A DNA stretch of 20,000 nt from Cryptomeria japonica (GCF_030272615.1 NW_026729145.1:132501-152500), one strand, 5' to 3'. Positions 1 to 9,203 are shown, counted from the first letter of the stretch. Numbers and translations: made by a program. The notes: a model not told the origin generated them from the sequence alone.

Positions 1-300
1 ACCTTAGAGTAAGAAACATCACCGTGCACCTTGGCCAACGTGCGCGACTCGACCGAGCGCGCACTGGCCGAGGTGCACACCGATTTCACCTGGGTGCGCG
101 CGCAGCACCTCGGGCGCACCGGGGTGCGCGCACAACGCCCGGGTTGCACCGTGGCCTGTGTGCTCGGGGCGCCTCGGGTGCGCGCTCGGTGTCGCCCCCG
201 CGCGCGCGGTAGTGCGGGCAGCGCACCCCGGCCCGGCCCGGCCCCGACGAGAACGCAAACGGGCAAAAGGTTTATTCAAATAGCATTGCGACGCCCGGCG

Positions 301-313
301 AAAAACTAAAAAA
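301..313 (-). terminator. Pol III terminator of 5S copy A
   Basis: Immediately 3' of the 5S gene the minus strand has a run of six T (plus-strand A308-A313), then AG and a second run of five T (A301-A305). A run of four or more T on the coding strand is the normal Pol III stop, so transcription should end within a few bases of the mature 3' end. Confidence 0.85.
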
Positions 314-431
314 GGGTGCAACACCGGGACTTCCCGGGAGGTCACCCATCCCAGTACTACTCCGGCCCAAGCGCGCTTAACTGCGGAGTTCTGATGGGAT
401 CCGGTGCACTAACGCTGGTATGATCGCACCC
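314..431 (-). rRNA. 5S ribosomal RNA gene, copy A
   Basis: The minus strand reads a full plant 5S rRNA of 118 nt from GGGTGCGATCATACC to GTGTTGCACCC. The 5' GGGTGC and 3' GCACCC pair as helix I. The internal Pol III promoter is intact: A box AGTTAAGCGCGCTTG at about nt 50-64, the intermediate element near nt 67-72, and C box GGGATGGGTGACCTCCCG at nt 80-97. I see no indel or disruption, so it looks functional. The product is the 5S component of the large ribosomal subunit. It is transcribed leftward, opposite to the Pol I promoters downstream. The gene is identical to the copy at 6348-6465. Linkage of 5S to the 45S spacer is known in bryophytes, some gymnosperms and Asteraceae. The substitutions relative to the common angiosperm form look gymnosperm-like to me, but I could not align it. 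Confidence 0.97.
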
Positions 432-461
432 GTTATGAGCTTGTCGCAGTGTGTACTTAGC
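432..461 (-). promoter_or_regulatory. 5S copy A upstream element
   Basis: Directly upstream of the 5S start the minus strand has C at -1 and a TATA-like TAAGTA at -28 to -23 (plus positions 454-459). Both fit the known plant 5S upstream pattern of a TATA-like box near -28 and C at -1. No GC dinucleotide sits exactly at -12; the nearest is at -9/-8. The same bases occur upstream of copy B at 6466-6495. Confidence 0.6.
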
Positions 462-835
462 AAACCGCGACCCACGTGCGAATCCACCCCGGCCACCCAC
501 CCCCGTCGAGGTGCACACCCTCCCTCGCGAAGTGCGCCCCGTTCGCCAAGTGTGAGCCCTGCCCGGGTGCGCGCACCTTGCTAGGGCGTCGGGTGTGCAC
601 CCGGCCCGGCCTACGTGCGTGCACCTGGACGGGGCGTCGTGTGCGTGCAGTGTCCCGTCTGCAACGCGGTGCCCACACACCACCTCGGGCGCAACGACCT
701 GCGCTCACATGTGGGCCGAGTGCACCTTGGTGCATGTTCGGGGCGCCTCGGGTGCACGCTCGATCTTGCCCCGGTGCACCAAGGCGCTCGGTTTGCCCCG
801 GGTGCGCACTTGGTGCAAGGTGGGCACCCAAAATA
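432..835. other. GTGCACC-rich spacer upstream of 5S copy A
   Basis: GC-rich sequence with scattered GTGCACC, GTGCGCAC and CGGGTGC words. It looks like a degenerate relative of the palindromic spacer at 1850-5780. I see no gene. The open frames here are open because stop codons are rare in the repeat words. Confidence 0.7.
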
Positions 836-1160
836 GGGATCAAGCACCAAAACACAAGTTTCGGGATGCAAAATGGGACCCAAGGACCACAAATGCGTTC
901 CAAGACCCATGATGGGTCCACGAGAACAAAAATGTGTTCCGAGACTTAATAAACAAATATTGGGTTTTAGGAGAAGAAACATGCTCTGATGCCCAAAACG
1001 AGAATCGACCCCGAAAAGGCCACAGGCCAAAAGTGGGATGCGAGACAAAAAAAAATGGGACCCGAGGACCAAAATTGGGTTCCCAGGTCGAAGACAGGGC
1101 AACCGGACAAGAAACGACCTCTAAGGCTCGAAATGAGTCCCGACGACTAAAACTTGACAA
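836..1160. repeat. Degenerate A-rich short repeat (AAAATGGGACC family)
   Basis: Words such as AAAATGGGACCCAAGGACC, AAAATGTGTTCCGAGAC and AAAATTGGGTTCCCAGG recur at irregular spacing of roughly 15-30 bp. The tract is clearly richer in A than its flanks and includes a run of nine A near 1049. It recurs unchanged at 6870-7194. No gene or known motif was recognised. Confidence 0.6.
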
Positions 1161-1189
1161 GAAGCACCCATCAGGCACCCAACTCGACA

Positions 1190-1686
1190 CCCATGGGATG
1201 CCGACCCACCCGGGCTTCCACCTAGCACACCTTGGCACCCACCCACCCTCGCACCCAACCTCGCACCCAACTTAGCACCTTTGAACCCACATTGGCACTC
1301 ACCCTGACCCTGGCACCTTGGAACCCACATTGGCACTCACCTTGACCCTGGCACCCACCTTTGCACTCACCTTGGGACCCACCCTGGCTCCCACCTCGGC
1401 ACCCACCCAGACACCCACCTTGGTTCCTTGGCACCCACCTTGGATCCTTGGCACCCACCCCGACACCCACCTTGGCACGCAACTTGGCTACTTGCCACCC
1501 ACCTTGGCTCCTTGACGCCCACCCCGACAACCACCCCGTGACCTACCCTGGCTAGGGTTGGTGCACACCCACCCTGGTGCCCACCTTGGCACCCACCCCA
1601 TGACCCACCTTGGCACGCACCTTAGTACCCACCCCGTTACCCACCCTAGGACCCACCCCGTGACCCACCTTGGCCAGGGTGGGTGC
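1190..1686. repeat. CACCCACCTTGG minisatellite in copy A
   Basis: Short tandem words of the type GCACCCACCTTG are repeated dozens of times with drift (GCACTCACCTTG, GACCCACC, GCTCCCACC). It recurs at 7224-7720, where the array runs on for another 1.2 kb. In copy A it stops abruptly at 1686. Confidence 0.85.
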
Positions 1687-1720
1687 CTTGGTGCGCACAA
1701 CTTGCCTGGGCTGCACACCA

Positions 1721-1850
1721 GGGCGGGCTCAAGATGGCACCCGCGTTCCGTTTTTTTCACTATCTTTCAAAACGGAAATTTTAAAATCTCGTTTTTTTTT
1801 TTTTTTTGCCTTTTCTGGAAATTAGTGAAGGCAGCGCATCAAAGGTGCGC
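1721..1850. repeat. AT-rich module 1
   Basis: The module order is GGGCGGGCTCAAGATGGCAC, CACTATCTTTC, an A/T block GGAAATTTTAAAATCTCG, a T run (16 T here, the longest of all copies), GCCTTTTCTGGAAATTAG, then GAAGGCAGCGCATCAAAGG. It is a sharp AT-rich island in GC-rich surroundings. Confidence 0.85.
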
Positions 1851-2241
1851 AATGCTGGTGCGAACCCGGGAGCGCTCCGATGTGTGCTCCAAGGTGCGGC
1901 GTGCACGAAGTCCGAGCCCGGCTTGCCCCGGGTGCGCACCTCGCGTGCACCTTCGCCGGGGTGAGCACCTTGGCTGGGTTGCGCGCCCTGGTGCGCACCA
2001 AGGAGCGCTCTGAAGTGTGCTCCAAGGTGCGGCGTGCACGAAGTCGGAGCTCGGTTTGCCCCGGGTGTGCACCTCGGGTGCGCACCTCGCGTGCACCTTC
2101 GCTGCGGTGGGCACCTTGGCTGGGTTGCGCGCCTTGGTGGGCACCATGCAGTGCACGAAGTCGGAGCCCGGTTTGCCCCGGGCGCGCACCTCCGCCAGGG
2201 TGGGCACCTTGGTGCGCACAACTTGCCTGGGCTGCGCACCA

Positions 2242-2364
2242 GGAAGGGCTCAAGATGGCACCCGCGTTCCGTTTTTTTCACTATCTTTCAGAACGGAAAT
2301 TTTAAAATATCGTTTTTTTTTGCCTTTTCTGGAAATTAGTGAAGGCAGCGCATCAAAGGTGCGC
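2242..2364. repeat. AT-rich module 2
   Basis: Same order of blocks as the module at 1721. Differences include GAAGGGCTCAAG at the start, CAGAACGG for CAAAACGG and ATCG for CTCG, with a shorter T run. Confidence 0.85.
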
Positions 2365-2596
2365 AACGCTGGTGCGAACCTGGGAGCGCTCCGATGTGTG
2401 CTCCAAGGTGCGGCGTGCACGAAGTCGGAGCCCGGTTTGCCCCGGGTGCGCCCTGGTGGGCACCATGGTGCGCACCAAGGAGCGCTCCGAAGTGTGCTCC
2501 AAGGTGCGGCCTGCACGAAGTCGGAGCCCGGTTTGCCCCGGGCGTGCACCGCGGGTGGGCACCTTGGTGCGCATGCCTTGCCTGGGCTGCGCACCA

Positions 2597-2720
2597 GGGC
2601 GGGCTCAAGATGGCACCCGCGTTCCGTTTTTTTCACTATCTTTCAAAACGGAAATTTTAAAATCTCATTTTTTTTTGCCTTTTCTGGAAATTAGTGAAGG
2701 CAGCGCATCAAAGGTGCGCA
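2597..2720. repeat. AT-rich module 3
   Basis: Near-identical to the module at 1721 apart from T-run length and CTCA for CTCG. Confidence 0.85.
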
Positions 2721-2888
2721 CCTCGCTGCCCACCACGGTGCGCAACGCCGGTGGGCACCCGGGAGTGCTTCGAAGTGTGCTCCAAGGTGCTGCGTGCACG
2801 TTGTCGGAGCCCGGTTTGCCCCGGGTGCGCACCTCGCGTGCACCTTCGTCGGGGTGGGCACCTTGGCTGGGTTTGCCCCGGCTGCGCT

Positions 2889-2972
2889 CCGAAGCGGGGT
2901 TATTGGAGCGCCGCCTCTTTTTTTGTCGGAGCGTTTGGTGGGGTTTCTCGCATTGGCTCTTCCCAGGCCCGG
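2889..2972. repeat. GTTTGGTGGGGTTTCTCGC element, copy 1
   Basis: An approximately 84-bp stretch (GAAGCGGGGTTATTGGAGCG through GGCTCTTCCCAGGCCCGG) unlike the surrounding GTGCGCAC words. It occurs only twice in the window, here and at 3360-3443, each time between AT-rich modules. It is followed by a GGGTTAATTGCCCGGG tract. Function is unknown. Confidence 0.75.
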
Positions 2973-3065
2973 TTGCCACCCTGGCGCGCACGAAGTCGGA
3001 AGTAGGGTTAATTGCCCGGGTGCGCACCTTTGCCAGGGTGGGCACCTTACCTGGGCTGTGCACCA

Positions 3066-3190
3066 GGGCGGGCTCAAGATGGCACCCGCGTTCCATTTTT
3101 TTCACTATCTTTCAAAACGGAAATTTTAAAATCTCCTCTTTTTTTTGCCTTTTCTGGAAATTAGTGAAGGCAGCGCATCAAAGGTGCGCA
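3066..3190. repeat. AT-rich module 4
   Basis: Same block order as the other modules. It has TTCCATTTTTTTCAC where most have TTCCGTTTTTTTCAC, and CTCCTC before the T run. Confidence 0.85.
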
Positions 3191-3359
3191 CCTCGCTGCC
3201 CACCTTGGTGTGCTCTGAGGTGCGCACCCGGGAGCGCTACGAAGTGTGCTCCAAGGTGCGGCGTGCACGTTGTCGGAGCCCGGTTTGCCCCGGGTGCGCA
3301 CCTCGCCTGCACCTTGGCCGGGGTGGGCACCCTGGCTGGGTTTGCCCAGGGTGCACTCC

Positions 3360-3443
3360 GAAGCGGGGTTACTGGAGCGCCCCCTCTTTTTTTGTCAGAG
3401 CGTTTGGTGGGGTTTCTCGCATTGGCTCTTCCCAGGCCCGGTT
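3360..3443. repeat. GTTTGGTGGGGTTTCTCGC element, copy 2
   Basis: Second copy of the element at 2889-2972, with a few substitutions (GTTACTGGAGCGCCCCCTC, TTGTCAGAGCG). Modules 3, 4 and 5 are 469 and 495 bp apart, so this element belongs to a larger repeat unit that occurs twice. Confidence 0.75.
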
Positions 3444-3560
3444 GTTGGGTGCGCTCCCACCCTGGCGCGCGCGAAGTTGGAAGTTGGGTTAATTGCCCGG
3501 GCGCGCACCTTCGCCAGGGTGGGCACCTTGGTGCGCACACCTTGGCTGGGCTGCGCACCA

Positions 3561-3684
3561 GGGCGGGCTCAAGATGGCACCAGCATTCCCTTTTTCTCAC
3601 TATCTTTCAAAACGGAAATTTTAAAATCTCGTTTTCTTTTGCCTTTTATGGAAATTAGTGAAGGCATCGCATCAAAGGTGCGCA
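3561..3684. repeat. AT-rich module 5
   Basis: Same block order, with GCATTCCCTTTTTCTCAC, GTTTTCTTTTGCC and GGCATCGCATC variants. Confidence 0.85.
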
Positions 3685-4427
3685 CCTCGCTGCCCACCTT
3701 GGTGTGCTCCGAGGTGCCCACCACGGTGCGCTCCGAGGTGCCCACCACGGTGCGCAACGCCGGTGCGAACCCGGGAGCGCCCCGATGTGTGCTCCAAGGT
3801 GCGGCGTGCACGAAGCCGGACCCCGGTTTGCCCCGGGTGCGCACCTCGCGTGCACCTTGGTGCGCACACCTTGGCTGGGTTGCGCGGCCTGGTGGGCACC
3901 ATGGTGCGCACCAAGGAGCGCTCCGAAGTGTGCTCCAAGGTGCGGCGTGCACGAAGTCCTAGCCCGGTTTGCCCCGGGTGCGCACCTTCGCCGCGGTGGG
4001 CACCATGGCGTGCACGAAGTCGGAGCCCGGTTTGCCCCGGGTGCGCACCTCGCGTGCACCTTCGCCGGGGTGGGCACCTCGGCTGGGTTGCGCGCCCTGG
4101 TGCGCACCAAGGAGCGCTCCGAAGTGTGCTCCAAGGTGCGGCGTGCACGAAGTCGGAGCCCGGTTTGCCCCGGGTGCGCACCTTCGCCGCGGTGGGCACC
4201 CTGGTGCGCACCATGGCGTGCACGAAGTCGGAGCCCGGTTTGCCCCGGGTGCGCACCTCGCGTGCACCTTCGGCGGGGTTGCGCGCCCTGGTGCGCACCA
4301 AGGAGCGCTCCGAAGTGTGCTCCAAGGTGCGGCGTGCACGAAGTCGGAGCCCGGTTTGCCCCGGGTGCGCACCTCGCGTGCACCTTCGGCGGGGTTGCGC
4401 GCCCTGGTGGGCACCATGGTGCGCACC

Positions 4428-5048
4428 AAGGAGCGCTCCGAAGTGTGCTCCAAGGTGCGGCGTGCACGAAGTCGGAGCCCGGTTTGCCCCGGGTGCGCAC
4501 CTCGCGTGCACCTTCGCCGCGGTGGGCACCATGGCGTGCACGAAGTCGGAGCCCGGTTTGCCCCGGGTGCGCACCTCGCGTGCACCTTCGCCGGGGTGGG
4601 CACCTCGGCTGGGTTGCGCGCCCTGGTGCGCACCAAGGAGCGCTCCGAAGTGTGCTCCAAGGTGCGGCGTGCACGAAGTCGGAGCCCGGTTTGCCCCGGG
4701 TGCGCACCTCGCGTGCACCTTCGCCGCGGTGGGCACCATGGCGTGCACGAAGTCGGAGCCCGGTTTGCCTCGGGTGCGCACCCCGCGTGCACCTTCGCCG
4801 GGGTGGGCACCTCGGCTGGGTTGCGCGCCCTGGTGCGCACCAAGGAGCGCTCCGAAGTGTGCTCCAAGGTGCGGCGTGCACGAAGTCGGAGCCCGGTTTG
4901 CCCCGGGTGCGCACCTCGCGTGCACCTTCGCCGCGGTGGGCACCTTGGCTGGGTTGGGCACCATTGAGCGCTCCGAAGTGTGCTCCAAGGTGCGCACCAT
5001 GGCCCTCCAAGGTGCGCAGCATGGCGTGCACGAAGTCGGAGCCCGGTT
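4428..5048. repeat. 207-bp higher-order repeat
   Basis: The anchor AAGGAGCGCTCCGAAGTG begins at 4428, 4635 and 4842, exactly 207 bp apart. Units 1 and 2 differ at very few bases, such as T4770, and unit 3 diverges near 4945. Related anchors at 3913, 4109 and 4300 show 196-, 191- and 128-bp steps. These are the same words with one internal segment gained or lost, which points to unequal exchange. Confidence 0.85.
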
Positions 5049-5109
5049 TGCCCCGGGTGCGCACCTCGCGTGCACCTTCGCCAGGGTGGGCACCTCGGTG
5101 CGCACACCT

Positions 5110-5170
5110 TCTCAATGTTTTCTTGCCTTTTCTGGAAATTGGTGAAGGCAGCGCATCAAAGGTGCGCACC
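5110..5170. repeat. AT-rich module 6 (truncated)
   Basis: Only the right part of the module remains: CTTGCCTTTTCTGGAAATTG and GTGAAGGCAGCGCATCAAAGG. The left half and the T run are lost. Confidence 0.75.
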
Positions 5171-5783
5171 TCGGTGTGCTCCGAGGTGCGAACCCGAGAG
5201 CGCTCCGAGGTGCCCACGAAGTCGAAAGTCGGGTTAATTGCATTGTTTTCCCCGGGTGCGCTCCGAGGTGCGCAACATCGGTGCGCACCAAGGAGGGCTC
5301 CGAAGTGTGCTCCAAGGTGCGCACGATTCGGAGCTCGGTTTGCCCGGGGTGCGCACACCTTGGCTGGGTTGCGCACCCTTTGTGCGCTCCAAGGTGCGCA
5401 CGAAGTCGGAGCTCGGTTTGCCCCGGGTGCGCACCTTCGCCAGGGTGCGCACCTTGATGCGCACGCCTTGGCTGGGCTGCGCACCTTGGTGGGCGCCATG
5501 GTGCGCACCTTTCGTGCGCTCCAAGGTGCGCACGAAGTCGGAGCTCGGTTTGCCCCGGGTGCGCACCTTGGTGGGCGCCATGGTGCACTCCGAGGTGCCC
5601 AAGATTGGTGCGCAACAAGGAGCGCTCCGAAGTGCGCTCCAAGGTGCGCAGGTGCGCGCGAAGTCGAAAGTTGGGTTAATTGTCCGGTTTGCCTCGGGTG
5701 CGCACCTTGCGTGCACCTTCGCCAGGGTGGGCGCCTTGGTGCGCACACCTTGGCTGGGCTGCGCACCCGGGCGCGCACACCTT

Positions 5784-5906
5784 GGCACCCGCGTTTCCTT
5801 CATTTTAAATTTTTTTTTTTTACAATCTCTCAAGTGGGAAATTCTATAATCTCAACTTTTTTTGCCTTTTCAGGAAACTTTTGAATGGAGCGCATCATTG
5901 GTGCGC
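5784..5906. repeat. AT-rich module 7 (diverged)
   Basis: A drifted copy with a T run of about 12 (CATTTTAAA then T), ATCTCTCAAGTGGGAAATTC, GCCTTTTCAGGAAAC and GAGCGCATCATTGG. It is the last module before 5S copy B. Confidence 0.7.
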
Positions 5907-6034
5907 TCCGAAGTGTGCTCCAAGGTGCGCACCTCTGGTGTGCTCCAAAGCTCTCTCCAGCTGCGTGCACCTGCCCCGGCCGCGCACCCGGCCCCGCCCA
6001 GCTTCGCTCACCTGTCCCGGGCGTCTGGTGCGGA
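5907..6034. other. GC-rich link into 5S block copy B
   Basis: Begins with GTGCGCTCC words and changes to a C-rich tract (CCGGCCGCGCACCCGGCCCC). It is the sequence immediately left of the duplicated block as far as the window shows. The duplication may begin within it, because the matching region of copy A would lie outside the window. Confidence 0.5.
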
Positions 6035-6334
6035 ACCTTAGAGTAAGAAACATCACCGTGCACCTTGGCCAACGTGCGCGACTCGACCGAGCGCGCACTG
6101 GCCGAGGTGCACACCGATTTCACCTGGGTGCGCGCGCAGCACCTCGGGCGCACCGGGGTGCGCGCACAACGCCCGGGTTGCACCGTGGCCTGTGTGCTCG
6201 GGGCGCCTCGGGTGCGCGCTCGGTGTCGCCCCCGCGCGCGCGGTAGTGCGGGCAGCGCACCCCGGCCCGGCCCGGCCCCGACGAGAACGCAAACGGGCAA
6301 AAGGTTTATTCAAATAGCATTGCGACGCCCGGCG

Positions 6335-6347
6335 AAAAACTAAGAAA
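6335..6347 (-). terminator. Pol III terminator of 5S copy B (first T run interrupted)
   Basis: The six-T run of copy A is broken here by G6344, so the minus strand reads TTTCTT after the gene. The second run of five T (A6335-A6339) is intact and should serve as the stop. The transcript would be about eight to twelve nt longer before trimming. Confidence 0.75.
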
Positions 6348-6465
6348 GGGTGCAACACCGGGACTTCCCGGGAGGTCACCCATCCCAGTACTACTCCGGC
6401 CCAAGCGCGCTTAACTGCGGAGTTCTGATGGGATCCGGTGCACTAACGCTGGTATGATCGCACCC
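6348..6465 (-). rRNA. 5S ribosomal RNA gene, copy B
   Basis: Identical over 118 nt to the 5S at 314-431, with the same intact A box, intermediate element and C box and the same helix I ends. Upstream it keeps C at -1 and TAAGTA near -28 (plus 6488-6493). It should be a second active 5S gene transcribed leftward. The only nearby change is in its terminator. Its nearest Pol I promoter, on the other strand, lies 2.7 kb to the right. Confidence 0.97.
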
Positions 6466-7720
6466 GTTATGAGCTTGTCGCAGTGTGTACTTAGCAAACC
6501 GCGACCCACGTGCGAATCCACCCCGGCCACCCACCCCCGTCGAGGTGCACACCCTCCCTCGCGAAGTGCGCCCCGTTCGCCAAGTGTGAGCCCTGCCCGG
6601 GTGCGCGCACCTTGCTAGGGCGTCGGGTGTGCACCCGGCCCGGCCTACGTGCGTGCACCTGGACGGGGCGTCGTGTGCGTGCAGTGTCCCGTCTGCAACG
6701 CGGTGCCCACACACCACCTCGGGCGCAACGACCTGCGCTCACATGTGGGCCGAGTGCACCTTGGTGCATGTTCGGGGCGCCTCGGGTGCACGCTCGATCT
6801 TGCCCCGGTGCACCAAGGCGCTCGGTTTGCCCCGGGTGCGCACTTGGTGCAAGGTGGGCACCCAAAATAGGGATCAAGCACCAAAACACAAGTTTCGGGA
6901 TGCAAAATGGGACCCAAGGACCACAAATGCGTTCCAAGACCCATGATGGGTCCACGAGAACAAAAATGTGTTCCGAGACTTAATAAACAAATATTGGGTT
7001 TTAGGAGAAGAAACATGCTCTGATGCCCAAAACGAGAATCGACCCCGAAAAGGCCACAGGCCAAAAGTGGGATGCGAGACAAAAAAAAATGGGACCCGAG
7101 GACCAAAATTGGGTTCCCAGGTCGAAGACAGGGCAACCGGACAAGAAACGACCTCTAAGGCTCGAAATGAGTCCCGACGACTAAAACTTGACAAGAAGCA
7201 CCCATCAGGCACCCAACTCGACACCCATGGGATGCCGACCCACCCGGGCTTCCACCTAGCACACCTTGGCACCCACCCACCCTCGCACCCAACCTCGCAC
7301 CCAACTTAGCACCTTTGAACCCACATTGGCACTCACCCTGACCCTGGCACCTTGGAACCCACATTGGCACTCACCTTGACCCTGGCACCCACCTTTGCAC
7401 TCACCTTGGGACCCACCCTGGCTCCCACCTCGGCACCCACCCAGACACCCACCTTGGTTCCTTGGCACCCACCTTGGATCCTTGGCACCCACCCCGACAC
7501 CCACCTTGGCACGCAACTTGGCTACTTGCCACCCACCTTGGCTCCTTGACGCCCACCCCGACAACCACCCCGTGACCTACCCTGGCTAGGGTTGGTGCAC
7601 ACCCACCCTGGTGCCCACCTTGGCACCCACCCCATGACCCACCTTGGCACGCACCTTAGTACCCACCCTGTTACCCACCCTAGGACCCACCCCGTGACCC
7701 ACCTTGGCCAGGGTGGGTGC

Positions 7721-8935
7721 ACCCACCCTGGTGCCCACCTTGGCACCCACCCATCCTAGCACCCAGCCTGTGACCGGGCTTGGAACCCAACCTTGCACCC
7801 GTCTTGGCCAGTGTGGGTGCGCACCCATCCTGGCACCCACGTTGTGACACACCCTTTAACCCACGCACCCTAGCAGCCACGTTGGCACCCACCTTGGAAC
7901 ACAACCTAGCAACTTGGCACCCACCCCGTGACCCACCTTGGCATCCACCATAGCAGTCGCCCACTTGGCACCCACCTTGGAACCCAAGTTGGCACCCACC
8001 TCGGCACCCACCTTGACACTTGTGGACCCACCTTGCCACTCACCCTAGCATCGACCCATCCTAGCACCCACCCTGGCACCTTTGCACCCTAGCACTCACC
8101 CATCCTAGCACCTAACCTGTGACCCACCTTGACACTCACCCTCGCACCCACCTTGGAACCCAACCTAGCACCCACCCACCCTGACACCAACCCTAGCACC
8201 TACCCACCCTTGCACCCACCCTGTGACCCATCTTGGCACCCACCCATCCTACCACTCAACCTATCACCCACCTTCTCACCCACCTTGGCATCCACCTTAG
8301 CACCCACCCACACTGGCACCTTGGCACCCACCTCGGGCAAGGTGGGTGCACACCCACCCTGACACCCAATTTAGAACCAACCGAGCATGTTACCCACCTT
8401 GGCACCCACATTGCAGCCCACCCTAGTACCCACCCTATGACCCACATTGGCATCCACACCCTAGCACCCAGGCACCTCGACACCCGCCTTGACACGCACC
8501 CTAGCACTAAACCTGTGACCCACCTTGGAACTCACCCTAGAACCCACCCACCCTGTGAACCACCTTGGCATCCACCTTAGCACCCACCCACCTTGGCACC
8601 CACTCTAGCACTCACCCATCCTAACACCCAACTTGTTACCCACCTTGGCACCCGCCCTCGCGTCCACCTTGAAACCCACCCTAGCACCCACCCACGCAGG
8701 AGCCCACCTTGGCACCCAACCTAACACCCACGCATCCTGGCACCCAACTTGTGACCCACCTTGGAACCCACCCTAGTACCCACCTTTGAACCCACTATAT
8801 CACCAACCCACCTTGGCACCCACCCTATGACCCTCTTTGGAATCCACCCTAGCACGCACCCACCCTGGCACCCACCATGGAGCGCACCCTAGCACCCACC
8901 CACCTCGGCACGCACCTCAACACCCACCTTGGTGT
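7721..8935. repeat. CACCCACCTTGG minisatellite, long array
   Basis: Continuation of the array that begins at 7224. Words of 10-14 bp such as GGCACCCACCTTGG, TAGCACCCACCCATCC and CTGTGACCCACC alternate with heavy drift. The plus strand is very C-rich and G-poor, so the strands are strongly asymmetric. It ends where GTGCGCACC words return near 8930. No gene is seen. Confidence 0.85.
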
Positions 8936-9118
8936 GCGCACTGCGCCAACCTCTCAAAGACCCTATGTGGTGCGCTCCAAAGTGTACACCTTTGGTGCGC
9001 TCCAAGGTGCGCACCTTTGGTGCACACCGAGGTGCACACCAAAGTGTGCACCGAGGTGAGCACCAAAGTGCACTCCAAGGTGCACACCAAGGCGTGCACC
9101 TTTGGTGCGGTCAATGCA
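8936..9118. repeat. GTGCACACC repeat tract before the first promoter
   Basis: Short alternating words (GGTGCACACCAAAG, AAGGTGCGCACCTTTGG) related to the spacer at 1687-5870 and to the minisatellite at 10178-10796. It ends with GCACCTTTGGTGCGGTCAA, a block that is repeated upstream of the third promoter near 9468. Confidence 0.7.
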
Positions 9119-9193
9119 AACGAATTCGGAAGTTGGGGTCGATGTCCTAATCGCTGCTGCAGACTACACGTATGAGAATCGGACAAATAGCTT

Positions 9194-9203
9194 TATATAG
9201 GGG
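9194..9203 (+). promoter_or_regulatory. Pol I spacer promoter P1
   Basis: TATATAGGGG, the plant Pol I core-promoter consensus, preceded by GGACAAATAGCT. Initiation is expected in or just after the G run. It is followed by a CTCCCCT complement at 9227-9233. Confidence 0.8.

Larger units (their letters stand above)
1..1686. repeat. 5S-containing IGS block, copy A (left edge outside window)
   Basis: The whole stretch recurs at 6035-7720 with a constant offset of 6034 bp. I noticed only two substitutions, A310 to G6344 and C1635 to T7669. The match is still running at base 1, so the block extends left of the window. It ends sharply inside a CACCCACC minisatellite at 1686/7720, after which the two flanks are unrelated. 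In order it holds 5S downstream sequence, the 5S gene, a GTGCACC-rich tract, an A-rich degenerate repeat and a minisatellite. This is a recent duplication or a product of rDNA homogenisation. Confidence 0.95.
1687..5870. repeat. Complex spacer of palindromic GGTGCGCACC repeats
   Basis: About 4.2 kb built from a small vocabulary: GGTGCGCACC (a perfect 10-bp palindrome), GGAGCGCTCCGAAGTGTGC, TCCAAGGTGCGGCGTGCACG, AAGTCGGAGCCCGGTTTGCC and CTTGGCTGGGTTGCGC. These are rearranged into units of about 128-210 bp and punctuated by seven AT-rich modules listed separately. No protein gene is supported: frames are open over hundreds of codons on both strands and in several frames at once. The tract lies only after 5S copy A and separates the two 5S blocks. 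Confidence 0.9.
6035..7720. repeat. 5S-containing IGS block, copy B
   Basis: Second copy of 1-1686. Internal order: 5S downstream flank 6035-6347, 5S gene 6348-6465, GTGCACC-rich tract 6466-6869, A-rich degenerate repeat 6870-7194, and minisatellite 7224-7720. That minisatellite then continues without a break into unduplicated sequence. Confidence 0.95.

Noticed and set aside
1-300. 3' end of 26S rRNA
   Set aside because: No recognisable 26S 3' sequence is present. The same bases recur to the left of 5S copy B, where they are clearly spacer.
3655-5884. Very long open frames, about 726 codons on the plus strand and 707 on the minus strand
   Set aside because: Several frames on both strands are open over the same tandem palindromic repeats, the translations are low-complexity permutations of the same few words, and stop codons are simply rare in the repeat unit. 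No domain is recognisable.
1-6465. Cassandra-type TRIM retrotransposon carrying 5S sequence in its LTRs
   Set aside because: The 5S copies are full-length with intact flanks and terminators, no primer-binding site or polypurine tract is seen, and the 1.7-kb blocks and 6-kb spacing do not fit these short elements.
7224-8935. Telomere-like repeat
   Set aside because: The words are CACCCACCTTGG with drift, not the plant CCCTAAA repeat.
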